From RYN-230 sp963723595 (GTDB lineage: Bacteria; Actinomycetota; Actinomycetes; Streptosporangiales; Streptosporangiaceae): a DNA stretch of 64,000 nucleotides. Position numbers and translations under genes: made by a program. The DNA lies in contig CAVRRQ010000002.1 in the NCBI GenBank assembly GCA_963723595.1, positions 1,178,001 through 1,242,000 on the forward strand, in the 5' to 3' direction. Positions 31,303 to 39,939 of this stretch are shown here, piece after piece (positions within the stretch are counted from its first letter, which is position 1; each line of letters begins with the position of its first letter). The notes beneath the pieces are model-generated. The model made no database searches. It was not told where the DNA came from and saw only the letters and a list, made by a program, of their open reading frames with translations.

Positions 31303-32193
31303 TCACCCAGATCCGGTACCGGGTGCTGCCGAGGCGGACGCCGTGCCTCCCGGCCCGGCCGGGCCCGACGGCGTGGGCGTGCTGCCCGCCGTGCTGCCGC
31401 CCCCCGTGCTGCCGCCCGCCGTCCTGCTGCCCGCCGTACTGGATCCGGCATTGGCTCCCGCGGCGTCGGCCGCACCCCGGCCCCCGTTGGGCAGGACCGC
31501 GATGCCCACGATCCCGTTGGCGGCGTTGCAGGCTACCGGGCCGGCGTCGGAGGGGTTGAGCGCCACCTCCACGTCGGCGATCGCGGTGCTGCCGGAGATG
31601 GTGGAGGGCGTGCCGATCGCGAGGACAACCGCGTCGGCGGCCAGCGTGCCCCCGGAGCCGCCGGGACAGGTTTCCTGCGCGTCACTGACCTGGTAGATGT
31701 CGATGTGATCGCCGTCCTGCAGGCCGTGCGGCAGCTGGCCGTCCTTGAGCGCGAGGCCCAGCACGGCCTTCCCGGCCACAGGGGTACCGCTGCTGGCGAC
31801 CATCTCCCTGGTCAGCAACGTGCCCTGCGGGATGGCGCTGACCGTGTAGAACCGGGCGACCTGGCTGGCCTCGTCCCAGGGCACATAGGCCAGGCCGGAG
31901 CCTGCGGCTATCTGCACCGGCTGCATGGCGGTCACCGGGATCCGCTGGCCTGCCCCGACCGGCTGGGAAATCTCGATGGCGGCGACCCGTTTGCTGCCCT
32001 GGATCACCAGCAGCCCGGCCCCTAGCGCGCCGCCGAGAATCAGCAGCACCGCCAGCGCGGCCAGCGCGGGTTTGCGTTCCCGCGGCGCACTCGGCAGCCG
32101 GCGCCCGGACGGGGCGGTCGCCTCTGGCCAGATCGTGCGCTGGTCGTCACTTCCTGCCAAACTTCGCGGCAGCGTACCCCGGTCACTTGGCAT
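31303..32193 (-). CDS. cpaB: SAF-domain protein, CpaB/RcpC-like
   Basis: 296 aa from ATG 32193, chosen over ATG 32277 because AGGGAG lies upstream and only the latter part is protein-like. One membrane span (ALAALAVLLILGGALGAGLL), then an exported SAF/CpaB domain (AIEISQPVGAGQRIPVTAM; AIPQGTLLTREMVASSGTPV), then a Ser/Thr/Gly-rich tail. CpaB helps guide the pilus through the envelope. First gene of the minus-strand Tad operon. Confidence 0.85.
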   Translation of the reverse strand: MPSDRGTLPRSLAGSDDQRTIWPEATAPSGRRLPSAPRERKPALAALAVLLILGGALGAGLLVIQGSKRVAAIEISQPVGAGQRIPVTAMQPVQIAAGSGLAYVPWDEASQVARFYTVSAIPQGTLLTREMVASSGTPVAGKAVLGLALKDGQLPHGLQDGDHIDIYQVSDAQETCPGGSGGTLAADAVVLAIGTPSTISGSTAIADVEVALNPSDAGPVACNAANGIVGIAVLPNGGRGAADAAGANAGSSTAGSRTAGGSTGGGSTAGSTPTPSGPAGPGGTASASAAPGTGSG

Positions 32194-32557
32194 TCCCTGA
32201 CAATCTCCCTGCTGACGGCGGGCGTGCTTACGCCGTGCGCCTCCGGGCTCCTGAGATGATGCAGCGCTGTTCACCATAAAGGCACACGAACCTGCCCTCT
32301 GCGGGCATAAACCGGAAAGTCACCGGCTCGTAATAACCACTCCCGGCCGCTGTGACGGGAAGGTATCCCTGGGGCACGCGGGAACGGCAGTGAAAGCAGG
32401 CTGGTGTGACTTGTTATTCTTAGTTGGTTAGTACATTAGTCTTAATTCTCGTAGTAGTTTTACCGGCAGCTTTCATTTCCGATAACGGTCTTACCGGCCA
32501 AATCAGTATTGGTAGAGTTCCCGCCGTCAGCGCAGCCGACGACAGGGAGGGCAGCGC
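32194..32557. promoter_or_regulatory. AT-richer divergent regulatory region of the Tad locus
   Basis: About 360 bases between cpaB (minus) and the exported-protein gene (plus). The 32400-32500 part is clearly less GC-rich than its surroundings and contains repeated TTAGT/TTAAT words. A possible plus-strand promoter is TTGTTA (32411-32416), 17 bases, CATTAG (32434-32439). Position and composition suggest the control region for both arms of the locus. No protein-like ORF; a leading frame at 32424 soon becomes shadow. Confidence 0.45.
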
Positions 32558-33445
32558 ATGCGGGAAGAGCCCCGCCGGGCCTGGGCATGCCCGCCTCGCG
32601 GCCTGGCCCGCGCGGGCCAGCTGGCCAGGAGCATGCTCGCCAGAAGGCTGGCCGCCCCGGCCCTGGCCACCACCCGCCCGCTGACCACGGGCCTGGCCAC
32701 CTCAGCCCCGGCCCCCACCAAGCCGCTGGCCACATCGGCAGTGGTCACCACCAAACTGGCGGCCGCGAGCCTGACCATCACGGGACTGGTTATCGCGGGC
32801 GGACTGCTGGCGGCCGGGTGCGGGGCCGCTGCGCCGACGGCCTTCCGCCCCGCGGGTTCGGGGACGGGCGCGGGAAAGGGCACGGCCACGGGCGCGGGCA
32901 CGACCGGCCGCGCCGGGAACCTGGCCGGCCCGGCGCACCGGCCCGCGGGACCACTGAACTGGCCGCCATTCGGCGGCAACGTGCGTGTCGTCATGCCCGG
33001 CTGGCTGCCTGCCGACCCGGGCGAAGTACCCGCGGTCATCGCGGCCAAGAACTTCCTGCTCGCCTTCCTCTACGCCGAGTACCGCGGGAATCAGGACGAC
33101 CGCTGGACGGGCTACGCTTCCGGGCAGGTGCTCAGCGCACTCAAAGCCAATCTCAGCGAGCCCAGCGTGACCACAGAATCGTTCACCGGGACCATCATCT
33201 TCTCGCACATGCGCGCCTTCCCCGATCCCGCTACAGCGGGTGCCATAGACGTGTCCGAATGCTTCGACAACGCCGGCTCGCGCAATACCGACCTGGCCAC
33301 CGGGAAGAACATCGCCGGCCGGATCCCCGCCAGCCAGCACTACTATATGAATACGAATGTGATGGCCCAGGCTAATGGCCGGTGGCGGGTAATATCGGTG
33401 TACCCAGTCGTGTACTATCCGCAGGCGCAGGAGTGCAAGCCATGA
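32558..33445 (+). CDS. Exported, probably lipid-anchored protein of the Tad locus, unknown function
   Basis: Up to 295 aa. A long basic/Ala N-terminus precedes a hydrophobic signal (LTITGLVIAGGLLAAGCGAA) ending in a lipobox-like AAGC, so the mature protein is probably a lipoprotein. An internal GTG near 32741 would give a more normal signal length. The mature part includes a Gly/Thr/Ala linker and a folded domain (VIAAKNFLLAFLYAEYRGNQ; YPVVYYPQAQEC) with two Cys. No family recognised. It overlaps the next gene by ATGA and so belongs to the Tad transcription unit. Confidence 0.7.
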   Translation: MREEPRRAWACPPRGLARAGQLARSMLARRLAAPALATTRPLTTGLATSAPAPTKPLATSAVVTTKLAAASLTITGLVIAGGLLAAGCGAAAPTAFRPAGSGTGAGKGTATGAGTTGRAGNLAGPAHRPAGPLNWPPFGGNVRVVMPGWLPADPGEVPAVIAAKNFLLAFLYAEYRGNQDDRWTGYASGQVLSALKANLSEPSVTTESFTGTIIFSHMRAFPDPATAGAIDVSECFDNAGSRNTDLATGKNIAGRIPASQHYYMNTNVMAQANGRWRVISVYPVVYYPQAQECKP

Positions 33446-34431
33446 TGCGGCGAACCGCGGCCGCCCTTCTCGCCCTCGCCGGGTTGCTGACGCCGTGGTG
33501 GATGGCCGCCCCGGCCACAGCCGGATCTGGGGTCGGCTGCACCGGCAGCACCTGTTCTGTCCTGCTGAGCAGCCTGATCACGCTCAAGGGCGACGTGGGC
33601 GCCGCGGCCAGCCACGTCCAGTTGCCGGTCGCGCCGCCGCCCTGCCTGTGGCAGCCGGCCGGCGACACCACCGCGGGCAGCACCCTGATCATCCAGCAGT
33701 TCGGCAGCGCGGTGCCTGGCACGCCTTTCGGCGTCTACCGGTCGGTGCAGCAGGCCAGGACGCTGCTCAAGGACAAGCCAGTGCCGCCCGGGACCTGGTG
33801 GCAGCTGCCCGTTAACCCGGCGGCGTCGAAGGCGGCCCAGCGGCAGTGCTACACGCTGCCGCTGTTCTTCTTCACCGCACCGGGCCAGGCTCCGCCTGCC
33901 CCCCCGGTGCCACTCCAGACCCTGGCCGACTACGCCTACAACCACATGGCGATTCCCGCGCCCAGGCTGACCGTGAACCCGGCCGGCCATGGATACGTCA
34001 ACCTGGCCACCTACGTCTGGGGCCAGACCCGGCCGGTGAGCGCGACCACGGGCCGCCCCGACGCTTACGTGGTGACCGCGACGCTGGGCGGCGAGAGCGT
34101 GAGCGTATGGGCGCAGCCCGCCGCGAAGGGCGCGTTCTCGGTCGGCGCGAACGGGCCGGGGACGCCGTACTCGGCGTGCGGGCCGGACGGCTCGCGCTAC
34201 CGGGTCGGCCACGTGCCCGCAGGCGCCGGCGCAGGCACCCCGCCCGACTGCGGTGTCCTCTGGCAGGCCCCGGTGGCCGGGGCATCGGTCAGCGCCACCA
34301 TCACCTGGTCGGCCACCTGGGGCGCGGGGGCACTCAACGGCCCCGGGCCGAACGCGCTGCCGCCCATCCAGATGACCGGCCGGACCCCGCCCTTCCCGGT
34401 AGCCGAGATCCAGAGCATCAACGGCGGCTAA
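33442..34431 (+). CDS. Secreted protein of the Tad locus, unknown function
   Basis: 329 aa from ATG 33442, whose ATGA overlaps the previous stop. Signal peptide MMRRTAAALLALAGLLTPWW followed by AAPATAGS. Mature region with several Cys and a segment YVNLATYVWGQTRPVSATTG, then Trp/Gly/Ala-rich beta-type sequence (TITWSATWGAGALNG). I recognise no family. Sitting between the pilus genes and the prepilin peptidase, it is a candidate extracellular or wall-linked accessory of the pilus. 145 bases of GGACC-type repetitive DNA follow it. Confidence 0.75.
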   Translation: MMRRTAAALLALAGLLTPWWMAAPATAGSGVGCTGSTCSVLLSSLITLKGDVGAAASHVQLPVAPPPCLWQPAGDTTAGSTLIIQQFGSAVPGTPFGVYRSVQQARTLLKDKPVPPGTWWQLPVNPAASKAAQRQCYTLPLFFFTAPGQAPPAPPVPLQTLADYAYNHMAIPAPRLTVNPAGHGYVNLATYVWGQTRPVSATTGRPDAYVVTATLGGESVSVWAQPAAKGAFSVGANGPGTPYSACGPDGSRYRVGHVPAGAGAGTPPDCGVLWQAPVAGASVSATITWSATWGAGALNGPGPNALPPIQMTGRTPPFPVAEIQSINGG

Positions 34432-34576
34432 GCCGAGCCACCGTTCTGCGGACCCCGGGCCGCGGACCCCCCGGCCGCAGACCCCCGGAGCCAAGGACTA
34501 CCGGAGCCACCCGCGGACCAGGGGGCCTGCGGACCACGGGCCGATCAACCAGAGGACCGATGAACCAGGGCAGCCG

Positions 34577-35350
34577 GTGACCCCGGCAGATAGCGTCACC
34601 GTCGCGGCCGCGGCGGCGGCCGGGCTGCTCGCGGGGCGGGCGGCCAGCAGGCACACTGCCCGCCTGCTGGCCGCCCCACAGCTGGCAGCCCCGCAGCCAA
34701 CCGCCCCACAGCCAACCGCCGCACACCCGACCACCCCACAGATGTCCGCCCCACAGATGTCCGGGCCGGTGCCGGCGGATCGACCGTGGGGCGGGCGGCG
34801 GACCCGGTGGGCGCTGATCCTGGGCACCGCACTGGCCTGCGCGGTCATGGCGCTGCGTTTCGGGCCGACCCTGCCGCTGCCCGCGTTCTGCTACCTGGCC
34901 GGGGTCGGGGTCCCGCTCGCCGTGATCGACGCGAGGTGCCGACGGCTGCCTGACCCGCTGACCCTGCCCTCCTACCCGATCGCCCTGGCCCTGCTCGGGA
35001 TCGCCGCGCTGCTGCTGCCGGGCGGCGGCCACCATTTCCTCACCGCCGTGCTCGGCCTGGCCCTGGCCTGGGCATTCTTCATGCTCCAGGTGCTCATCTA
35101 CCCGGCGGGCCTCGGCTGGGGGGACGTGAAGCTGTCCGGCCTCCTAGGCCTGTACCTGGGCTGGCTCGGCCCCGGCGCGCTGGCCGCGGGGCTGTTCCTC
35201 GGGTACCTGTTCGCCGCCGTCGCCGGGCTGGGCCTGATCGTCACCCGCCGGGCGTCCCGGAAGTCATTTCTCGCGTTCGGACCGTTTTTGCTGGCCGGGA
35301 CGCTGGCCGCCGTCCTGCTCACCAGCCTGACAGGCTCGCACTGGCCCTGA
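34577..35350 (+). CDS. Prepilin peptidase (A24 family, TadV/CpaA type)
   Basis: 257 aa from GTG 34577. Membrane aspartyl protease that cleaves the Flp and TadE leaders. The two catalytic Asp motifs are visible: AVIDARCRRLPDPLTLPSYP and GWGDVKLSG (GxGDxK). About six membrane spans. The N-terminal part before residue 70 is a Pro/Ala/Gln-rich repeat (repeated PQPTAP/PQMSAP), unusual for the family. Seven bases from the convergent patatin gene. Confidence 0.9.
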   Translation: MTPADSVTVAAAAAAGLLAGRAASRHTARLLAAPQLAAPQPTAPQPTAAHPTTPQMSAPQMSGPVPADRPWGGRRTRWALILGTALACAVMALRFGPTLPLPAFCYLAGVGVPLAVIDARCRRLPDPLTLPSYPIALALLGIAALLLPGGGHHFLTAVLGLALAWAFFMLQVLIYPAGLGWGDVKLSGLLGLYLGWLGPGALAAGLFLGYLFAAVAGLGLIVTRRASRKSFLAFGPFLLAGTLAAVLLTSLTGSHWP

Positions 35351-35357
35351 GCCGGGC

Positions 35358-36233
35358 TTAGTGGCCGGGCAGCTGCCACAGGCGGGCGATGTCGGCCGCG
35401 GCCTGCTGTCCCTGCGCGTACCCGGCGTGCGCGACCGGCGCACGTACCCCGGGATCCAGCGGATTGATCCCCATGGCCGCCAGGGAATCATCGTCCGGCG
35501 CGAGCACCTGCACCTGGACGGACCCGCCGTCGGCTCCCTGCGTCAGCCCGGCGACCTGCTCGTCCAGCGCCGGGTCGGCCATCGGGGCCAGGATGAGCAC
35601 CCGCCGGTAGCCGGCGGCCAGGTCGGCGTTGGTCGCGGAGCGCGTGCCCCCGTCGATGTAGCGTCCCCCGCCGATCGTGACCGGCGGCCAGATGCCCGGG
35701 ATCGCGCAGCTGGCCGCCACGGCGTCCACGAGATCCGCGCCGGAGGCCTGGTCGAACACCCGGACGTCGCCCGTGTGCGCCTCGACCGCGACCACGGCGA
35801 GCTGGCGGGATGGCCAGGAGTGCCGGGCCAGCCGCCCGGCGATCACCGCGCGCCGCTCGGCCTCGGGCACGGTGTCCGCGCCGAGCGCCTGCTGGCCCAC
35901 CTCGCGACGCAGCTCGGCCGGGTCCGGGTACTCCAGCGGCAGATTCTCCCAGGACTTCATGAGCTCGATGACCCGCCCGATGTCCGGAGACAGCTCGGCG
36001 GACTGCAGCCCGGGTTCGGTCTGCCGCTCGAAGAGGTCCGTCAGGAACAGCCCGCTGCCGAGCTGGGCGGCCACCGTGGCCCCGGCCGAGGTGCCCAGCA
36101 CGTAGTCCGCCGTGCTGACGTCGGCGCCGGCCGCCGCCAGCCCGGCCAGCACCCCCGTTTCCCAGGCGATGCCGGACAGCCCGCCGCCGCCCAGCACGAG
36201 GGCGCGCCCCGCTGCTGCCTGCCTGGCCATCAT
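35358..36233 (-). CDS. Patatin-like phospholipase
   Basis: 291 aa from ATG 36233, preceded by GGGAGG at good spacing. Serine lipid acyl hydrolase: oxyanion-hole ALVLGGGGLSGIAWE, nucleophile elbow GTSAGA, and the catalytic Asp in YIDGGTRSATNAD. Probably acts on membrane lipids in the cytoplasm; substrate unknown. Last gene of the rpmG-hadAB-murB-patatin run, 82 bases after murB. Confidence 0.88.
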   Translation of the reverse strand: MMARQAAAGRALVLGGGGLSGIAWETGVLAGLAAAGADVSTADYVLGTSAGATVAAQLGSGLFLTDLFERQTEPGLQSAELSPDIGRVIELMKSWENLPLEYPDPAELRREVGQQALGADTVPEAERRAVIAGRLARHSWPSRQLAVVAVEAHTGDVRVFDQASGADLVDAVAASCAIPGIWPPVTIGGGRYIDGGTRSATNADLAAGYRRVLILAPMADPALDEQVAGLTQGADGGSVQVQVLAPDDDSLAAMGINPLDPGVRAPVAHAGYAQGQQAAADIARLWQLPGH

Positions 36234-36315
36234 CAAGAACCTCCCGTGCTCACCGGGCCAGCCGACGTTCGCCCGGGCCTGACGGCCCAGGCTCGCTCGC
36301 CGGTCTGGGCCACGC

Positions 36316-37539
36316 TCACAGGCTGACGCCGACCAGCACCGGCTCGCTGGCCAGCTCGACGCCGAAGATGTCGTGGACCCGGTCGCGGATCTCCCGGGCC
36401 AGGCCGAGCACCTCGGCCGTGCTCGCATCTCCCGGGTTGACCAGGGCCAGCGTGTGCTTGGTGGAGATGTGCGCGGCCGGTCCAGGGCGGCTGCCGCCCG
36501 CGCCCTGGTAACCCTTCCGGAACCCGGCCTGCCCGATGAGCCAGGCGGCCGGCACCTTCACCCGGCCGGGGCCGGCCGGGAACTGCGGGATCGGCACTGC
36601 CGCGCCGCTGCGCTCGTCCACCACCCGGCGCAGTCTCGCGAACTGTCCCGCGTCGAGGATGGGGTTGGTGAAGAACGATCCCGCGCTGCGGCTATCCGGG
36701 TCACCAGGGTCGAGCACCATGCCCTTGCCGCGGCGCAGCCGGAGCACGGCCGAGCGGACGTCGCCCAGCGGAGCCCGCGCGGCGTCGTCCCGCCCGCTCT
36801 GGGCGGCGTCGTCCCGCCCGCGCTGGTCCGGGCGGCCTGGTTCGAGACCGAGGGCCCCGGCCAGCTCCGCGTACCGGACCGGCCGGGACCGCCGGTCGCT
36901 GATCAGCTGGAAGGTCACCCCGAGCACCACGAACCGGCCGGTCACCGCCGGCGGCGTGATGCTCCGCTTGAAGGCGCTGGTCCGGTACCCGAAACCGCAG
37001 TCATCAGCGGCCAGTTCCACTACCTCGGCCCGGGCCCGGTCGTAGGCCCTGACCCGGGTGAGGGTGTCGGCCACCTCCTGGCCGTAGGCTCCGACGTTCT
37101 GGATGGGCGTGGCGCCCGCGAGCCCGGGGATGCCGGACAGGCATTCCAGCCCGGCCAGGTCGGCGGCCACGCAGGACGCGACGACCGTGTCCCACTCCTC
37201 GCCGGCCGCGACGGTCAGCGTCACCAGCGCACCCGTCCCGGGCCGGGCCGGGCCAGCTTCGTCCGGGCTCGCGCGATCCAGTCCGGCCTCATCCGGTCCT
37301 GTCATCCGGTGGATGCCCTTGGTCGCGACCTGGATGACTGTGCCGGGAAAACCGTTATCGGAAATAAGCAGATTGCTGCCGCCCCCCAGGACCAGCAAAG
37401 GGTCGCGGCGCTGGTCGGCGTCCCGTACCGCGGCGATGATCTCCTCGTCGGTGCCGGCCACCACGAAACGGCGGGCGGGTCCGCCCAGGCCGAGAGTAGT
37501 GAAGCGGGACAGTCTGACCTGCTCGCGGACGTTAGCCAT
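36316..37539 (-). CDS. murB: UDP-N-acetylenolpyruvoylglucosamine reductase
   Basis: FAD enzyme reducing UDP-GlcNAc-enolpyruvate to UDP-MurNAc in peptidoglycan synthesis. FAD-binding motif VLGGGSNLLISDNGFPG, then GIPGLAGATPIQNVGAYGQE, YRTSAFKRS, catalytic Ser region DSRSAGSFFTNPI and C-terminal ISTKHTLALVNPGDASTAEV. 407 aa is longer than the usual about 350 because of two low-complexity inserts (about residues 82-100, DEAG-type, and about 235-255, RDDAA-type). Starts 8 bases after hadB. Confidence 0.95.
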   Translation of the reverse strand: MANVREQVRLSRFTTLGLGGPARRFVVAGTDEEIIAAVRDADQRRDPLLVLGGGSNLLISDNGFPGTVIQVATKGIHRMTGPDEAGLDRASPDEAGPARPGTGALVTLTVAAGEEWDTVVASCVAADLAGLECLSGIPGLAGATPIQNVGAYGQEVADTLTRVRAYDRARAEVVELAADDCGFGYRTSAFKRSITPPAVTGRFVVLGVTFQLISDRRSRPVRYAELAGALGLEPGRPDQRGRDDAAQSGRDDAARAPLGDVRSAVLRLRRGKGMVLDPGDPDSRSAGSFFTNPILDAGQFARLRRVVDERSGAAVPIPQFPAGPGRVKVPAAWLIGQAGFRKGYQGAGGSRPGPAAHISTKHTLALVNPGDASTAEVLGLAREIRDRVHDIFGVELASEPVLVGVSL

Positions 37540-37547
37540 GGGCGGCG

Positions 37548-37976
37548 TCAGGGCAGCCGGACCACCGCGCGGGACCGGGTGAGCACCTTGTCCCCGCCCG
37601 ACCGGGCGGTCAGCGCCACCACGACCCGGTTGTCGTCCAGCTTCTCCTCGATGGTCCCGCTGACCTCGATGCTCACGAACGCGTCGTCGTCGGGCACCAC
37701 GACCGGGGCGGAGAACCGGACCCCGAACTGCGTCATGGCCCCGGGATCGCCAGCCCAGTCGGTGACGTAGCGCGCCGCCTGGGCCATGGTGAACATGCCG
37801 TGCGCGATGACGTCCGGCAGCCCGACTGCTTTGGCGATCCGCTCGTTCCAGTGGATGACGTTGAAGTCACCAGACGCGCCGCAGTACCTGACCAGGTCCA
37901 GCCGGGCCACGGGGTAGCTGGCCGGCGGGAGTTCCGCGCCCGCCTCGACGTCCGCGTACTTGACCACCGCGCTCAC
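37548..37976 (-). CDS. hadB: MaoC-family (R)-hydratase, HadB-like
   Basis: 142 aa hot-dog-fold protein. GTG 37976 overlaps the hadA stop (GTGA). The hydratase-2 signature is clear: GDFNVIHWNERIAKAVGLPD followed by VIAHGMFTMAQ (catalytic Asp and His). With HadA it resembles the 3-hydroxyacyl-ACP dehydratase of mycobacterial FAS-II; in non-mycolate actinomycetes the paired genes occur next to rpmG and murB with unproven role. In the raw frame it appears fused to the end of HadA, explained by an indel in hadA. Confidence 0.88.
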   Translation of the reverse strand: MSAVVKYADVEAGAELPPASYPVARLDLVRYCGASGDFNVIHWNERIAKAVGLPDVIAHGMFTMAQAARYVTDWAGDPGAMTQFGVRFSAPVVVPDDDAFVSIEVSGTIEEKLDDNRVVVALTARSGGDKVLTRSRAVVRLP

Positions 37977-38431
37977 TCCGCCTCCTCTGCCGTGCCGCGT
38001 TCCACCAGCGGTGGAGTAAGCCGTGCACACCTGCTCGCCGTCCCTGGTCTGGACCTCGGTGCGAGTGGTCAGCACCACGTTGCGGCCGAGCGTCTTGATG
38101 CTCTCGATCGTGGACTGGGCGGTGACCACGTCCCCCGCGTGCAGGGGACGGCCGTAGATGAAGCGCTGCTCCCCGTGGACCACCAGGGCGTAGTTGATGC
38201 CGAGCCCCGGATCGGCCATGACCTGCCCGGACGCGGCCATGGTCACCACGATGGGGAACGTGGGCGGGGCGATCACGTCCGGGTAGCCGGCCGCGACGGC
38301 CGCGTCCGGTCCCGGTAGACCGGGTTGGGATCGCCGATCGCGTTGGCGAACTCGGCGATCTTGACCCGGCTGACCTCGTAGGGCTCCGTCGCCGGGAACG
38401 ACCGGCCGGCGTAGTCCTTGTTGACGGCCAC
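37973..38431 (-). CDS. hadA: MaoC/FAS1-like dehydratase, HadA-like (two frameshifts)
   Basis: Repaired length 152 aa from GTG 38431, 7 bases after rpmG. N-terminus VAVNKDYAGRSFPATEPYEV and IAEFANAIGDPNPVY in one frame. Near 38313 one C is missing (PVYRDPDAAVAAGYPDV is restored by adding it), then VIAPPTFPIVVTMAASGQ to VCTAYST. Near 38005 one extra C hides the true ending TLVERGTAEEAE and stop. Minus one and plus one leave the span divisible by three. Partner of HadB. Confidence 0.85.
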
Positions 38432-38438
38432 GCGGGAG

Positions 38439-38603
38439 TTAGCGGGTCTCGCGGTGCGCCCGGTGGCAACGGCAGTTCGGGCAGTACTTCTTCAGCTCGA
38501 GCCGGTCCGGGTCATTGCGCCGGTTCTTCTTGGTGATGTAGTTACGGTGCTTGCACTCCTGGCAGGCCAGAGTGATCTTGGGCCTGACGTCGGTGGCAGC
38601 CAC
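38439..38603 (-). CDS. rpmG: 50S ribosomal protein L33 (bL33), zinc-binding form
   Basis: 54 aa from GTG 38603, below the usual ORF cutoff. Sequence VAATDVRPKITLACQECKHR, then NYITKKNRRNDPDRLELKKY and CPNCRCHRAHRETR. Both CxxC pairs are present (CQEC, CPNC), so this is the zinc-containing C+ form; actinomycetes often also have a zinc-free paralogue elsewhere. AGAAAGG about 9 bases upstream. It starts the cluster leading to murB, downstream of tRNA-Met. Confidence 0.93.
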   Translation of the reverse strand: MAATDVRPKITLACQECKHRNYITKKNRRNDPDRLELKKYCPNCRCHRAHRETR

Positions 38604-38814
38604 GATGGAGTGCCTTTCTCTGGGACGATCGGAATACGGGCAGATCTACTGTAAGGACAGTGGCCCGCTAGGAACAGGCACTGCCAGCACAGCGGTCCAC
38701 CTGGACAGACAACAGCCCGCAGCCAGGCACCATTCCCGGGCCGCGGACAGCAGCACACGCAGCACCCGCGCACCGCGGACCCGTAGCCGGACCGCCGCGG
38801 CGGGCTGCACGAAC

Positions 38815-38891
38815 TGGTAGCGGAGGCCGGACTTGAACCGGCGACACAGCGATTATGAGCCGCTTGCTCTGCCTGACTGAGCTACTCCGCC
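38815..38891 (-). tRNA. tRNA-Met (CAT anticodon), elongator type
   Basis: 77 bases including an encoded CCA. The acceptor GGCGGAG pairs with CTCCGCT (one G-U at position 1-72), D arm TAGCTCAGTCAGGCAGAGC, anticodon loop CTCATAA, and T arm GCCGGTTCAAGTCCGGC. The 1-72 pair and the lack of three G-C pairs closing the anticodon stem argue against the initiator form. tRNA-Met before rpmG is the Streptomyces order. Confidence 0.9.
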
Positions 38892-39017
38892 TCATGGCCG
38901 CCAAGCGCACATAGCTTACAGCGACTCAGCGGCGGTCCGGGTAATCGGCCCGGATCCCGGCCATCTGCGCGGGGTGCGGGGCGGTGCGGGCGGGTTGGGT
39001 GGATGCGGATGATTAGC

Positions 39018-39104
39018 GCGGCCGGGCCGGTTGGCCAGGCCGGGCCGGTTGGCCGGCCGCGTCGCGGGAAGGCAGCTGCCGTGTCGCGGGAAGGCAGCTG
39101 CCGT
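39018..39104. repeat. Two tandem direct repeats upstream of a reductase gene
   Basis: GGCCGGGCCGGTTGGCC occurs twice at about 39018-39056. Then GTCGCGGGAAGGCAGCTGCC plus GT occurs twice with period 22 (39061-39082 and 39083-39104). Each 22-base copy contains the palindrome GGCAGCTGCC. The second copy ends 15 bases before the ATG of the downstream gene, so the repeats lie in its 5' region. Confidence 0.85.
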
Positions 39105-39119
39105 GCGGAGAGGACGAAG

Positions 39120-39884
39120 ATGACAGCGTCAGGGTCGGACACTGGTCACGCGGGCGGGCTCGCCGGGCGGGTGGCGCTGGTCACCGGCGGGAGTGGCGGG
39201 ATCGGCGCCGCGATCGCCCGCCAGCTGGCGGCGGCCGGGGCGGCCGTCGCAGTCGGCTACGGCCAGCACGGGGACGCCGCCGCCCAGGTTGCCGCGCAGC
39301 TCGTCTCGGCCGGGGGCCGGGCCGTCGCTCTCGGCGCCGACCTCCGCGACGCGGAGGCTCCTGCCCGGCTGGTCAAGGGCGCCGAAGACGCCCTCGGCCC
39401 GGTGGACGTGCTGGTCAGCAACGCCGGCCTGGGCGGCACGAAGGCTCTCGACGAGGTGACCGCCGCTGACTTCGACGCCATGCTCGCGGTCAACCTGCGC
39501 GCCCCGTTCCTGCTGGCCCAGCGGACCCTGCCGGGCATGGCGGAGCGGGGGTTCGGCCGGATCCTGTTCGTCTCGTCGGTGGCCGCCTTCACCGGCGGGA
39601 TCGTGGGCCCGCACTACGCGGCGTCCAAGGCCGGGCTGAACGGGCTCACCCACTTCCTGGCCAGCCGCTACGCCCCGGCCGGGGTGACCGTGAACGGCCT
39701 GGCCCCCGCGCTGGTCACCGAGACCGGGATGCTCCCCGGGGACCCGGAGGAGCTGCGCCGGCAGATCCCCGTCGGCCGGCTGGGCCGCCCGGAGGAGGTC
39801 GCGGACCTGGCCCTGGCCATCCTGCGCAACGCGTACCTCACCAACCAGGTCATCTCCCTCGATGGCGGCCTGCACCCCCGCTAG
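39120..39884 (+). CDS. SDR-family reductase, FabG-like
   Basis: 254 aa, intact, ATG 39120 with GGAGAGGA upstream. Classical SDR: ALVTGGSGGIGAAIARQLAA (cofactor), VSNAGLGG (NNAG-like), Ser in FVSSVAAFTGG and catalytic YAASKAG. C-terminus VISLDGGLHPR matches 3-oxoacyl-ACP reductase-like enzymes. Probably NADPH-dependent; substrate not inferable. Not linked to a fatty-acid operon here. Confidence 0.9.
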   Translation: MTASGSDTGHAGGLAGRVALVTGGSGGIGAAIARQLAAAGAAVAVGYGQHGDAAAQVAAQLVSAGGRAVALGADLRDAEAPARLVKGAEDALGPVDVLVSNAGLGGTKALDEVTAADFDAMLAVNLRAPFLLAQRTLPGMAERGFGRILFVSSVAAFTGGIVGPHYAASKAGLNGLTHFLASRYAPAGVTVNGLAPALVTETGMLPGDPEELRRQIPVGRLGRPEEVADLALAILRNAYLTNQVISLDGGLHPR

Positions 39885-39939
39885 CTGTCTGTCCGGACGC
39901 TCACGACTGTCGTCCGGTCCCGTGCGGGCGGGGCCAGGC

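Noticed and set aside
32484..32510. A 26-base stretch resembling the murB FAD-loop coding sequence (ATTTCCGATAACGGT shared)
   Set aside because: The identical core is only 15 bases and flanks do not align; chance matches of this size are expected in 64 kb.
38650..38815. Second tRNA gene next to tRNA-Met
   Set aside because: No cloverleaf could be drawn in this stretch.
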